Positions 14,779 to 15,630 of a DNA stretch of 15,630 bases are shown piece after piece. The notes below the pieces were generated by a model that worked only from the letters and a program-made list of their open reading frames with translations, had not been told where the DNA came from and did no database searches. The DNA comes from a bacterium (lineage in GTDB: Bacteria; Patescibacteriota; Minisyncoccia; UBA6257; Colwellbacteraceae). Position 1 is the stretch's first letter. Each line of letters starts with the position of its first letter. The position numbers and the translations under genes are program-made. The stretch covers positions 1 to 15,630 of the forward strand of contig JAJZPD010000015.1 of NCBI GenBank assembly GCA_021811305.1, read 5' to 3'.

Positions 14779-15630
14779 GTGCCGACTCTGACTTACATTC
14801 TTCTCTTCATCTTCGGCGCCGCCATCGGCAGCTTTTTGAACGTTGTTATCCTGCGCTACGACCCGAAGGAGAGTTTGTTTAAAAATACCGGCGGCCGGTC
14901 GCATTGTCCGCACTGCAACCGCACTCTGCGCTGGTACGAGTTGGTACCGCTCTTGAGCTTCGCCGCCCAGCGCGGCCGCTGCCGCAGCTGCAAGGCCAGG
15001 CTGACCTGGCAGTATCCGCTGGTGGAGCTGTTGAGCGGATTGATTATGGTTGCTGTTCCTTGGATGACTATCTCCGCCAATCCCGATATTTTCGCCGGCT
15101 TGGGCCTGCTTCCCATAAATTCGGCCAACGCCGCTTTTTACCACACTCTCCATATGGCGGCGATCGGCAGCGTCTCGCTTGCCGGAATCTGGATAATGGC
15201 TTTTTACACCTTGCTATTAATCGCTGCCGTCGATCTGCGCTTTAAGATGATACCCGACGGATTGACTATTTTTCTCGCTATTCTCGGGGCCGGCGCTCTC
15301 GTTCTCAAATATTTTTATTCCGGTTTCGGCCTCGTCGATGGAAGCATCCGCGGCTCGTTCGTTGGCGCCTATGCTCCGATTTTCGGCTTAAATCAGAATA
15401 TCTGGATAAACGCTTTGGTCGGAGTGGTTTTCGGGGTCGTTTTTCTGGGGATATTGCATTTCGGCAGCCGCGGCCGCGCGATGGGTTTCGGCGACGTTAA
15501 GCTGATGGGCGCGGTCGGACTGCTTTTGGGATGGCCTGATTCGGCGATCGCTCTGCTCTTGGCGTTTATTTTAGGCTCGATCATCAGCCTTTTCCTTATG
15601 GCTTTAGGGCGCGAAAAAATGAAGAGTCGC
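14779..15630 (+). CDS. pilD: Prepilin leader peptidase/N-methyltransferase PilD (3' end cut by window)
   Basis: This polytopic aspartyl protease removes the pilin leader and methylates the new N-terminus. The 284 visible residues start at a GTG (14779), 18 bp after pilA. An in-frame stop at 14767-14769 and the absence of any nearby ATG force that start. The N-terminal GSFLNVVILR (17-26) is followed by two CxxC pairs (C43/C46 and C68/C71), the zinc module tied to the methylase domain. The two catalytic aspartates of family A24 are present: VDLRFKMIPD (151-160, Asp152) and GFGDVKL (236-242, Asp239). Several membrane helices lie between and after them. The frame is open at the window end, so the last helices and stop are not seen. 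Between the aspartates there is a somewhat long loop (about 170-205). Confidence 0.93.
   Translation, partial: MPTLTYILLFIFGAAIGSFLNVVILRYDPKESLFKNTGGRSHCPHCNRTLRWYELVPLLSFAAQRGRCRSCKARLTWQYPLVELLSGLIMVAVPWMTISANPDIFAGLGLLPINSANAAFYHTLHMAAIGSVSLAGIWIMAFYTLLLIAAVDLRFKMIPDGLTIFLAILGAGALVLKYFYSGFGLVDGSIRGSFVGAYAPIFGLNQNIWINALVGVVFGVVFLGILHFGSRGRAMGFGDVKLMGAVGLLLGWPDSAIALLLAFILGSIISLFLMALGREKMKSR

Overview
The window looks like chromosomal core sequence from a Candidate Phyla Radiation (Patescibacteria, probably Parcubacteria-type) bacterium, with roughly half GC. This is an inference. It rests on compact gene packing, translation starts that mostly lack a Shine-Dalgarno sequence, divergent but complete LysS and SerS proteins, and a secretin-free type IV pilus cluster of the kind seen in single-membrane bacteria. 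It also rests on AT-rich, self-complementary intergenic repeats. No phage, transposase, CRISPR array, rRNA or tRNA was seen.

Layout. (1) 16-2660, plus strand: a GT2 glycosyltransferase, greA and lysS, closely packed and probably one operon, ending at a bidirectional hairpin. (2) 2748-3698, minus strand: a membrane-anchored NodB-type polysaccharide deacetylase with its own promoter and the only strong Shine-Dalgarno in the window. (3) 3904-6076, plus strand: serS and ftsQ, 7 bp apart. (4) 6270-6986, minus strand: comFC, flanked on both sides by unusual inverted-repeat spacers. (5) 7246-15630, plus strand: a type IV pilus locus in the order pilM, pilN, pilO, a small PilP-like protein, pilB, pilT, pilC, pilA and pilD. 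The last gene starts with GTG and is cut by the window edge.

How the genes fit together. PilM, PilN, PilO and the PilP-like protein form the inner-membrane alignment complex. PilC is the platform, PilB drives extension and PilT drives retraction. PilA is the prepilin, and PilD removes its leader. With the retraction ATPase and the neighbouring comFC (a protein needed for natural transformation elsewhere), the locus could support both twitching and DNA uptake. No outer-membrane secretin (PilQ) is present in this window.

The least explained feature is a set of intergenic snap-back sequences at 6077-6272, 7003-7206, 11681-11760 and 14128-14210. They share A-rich GCGCAAA-type outer arms or a CTAAATCCGAAA word. 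The most striking lies between the divergent comFC and pilM promoters. It holds 7-bp tandem repeats (ACTAGGG) facing the near-complementary heptad (CCCCAGT), and both strands have G-quadruplex potential.
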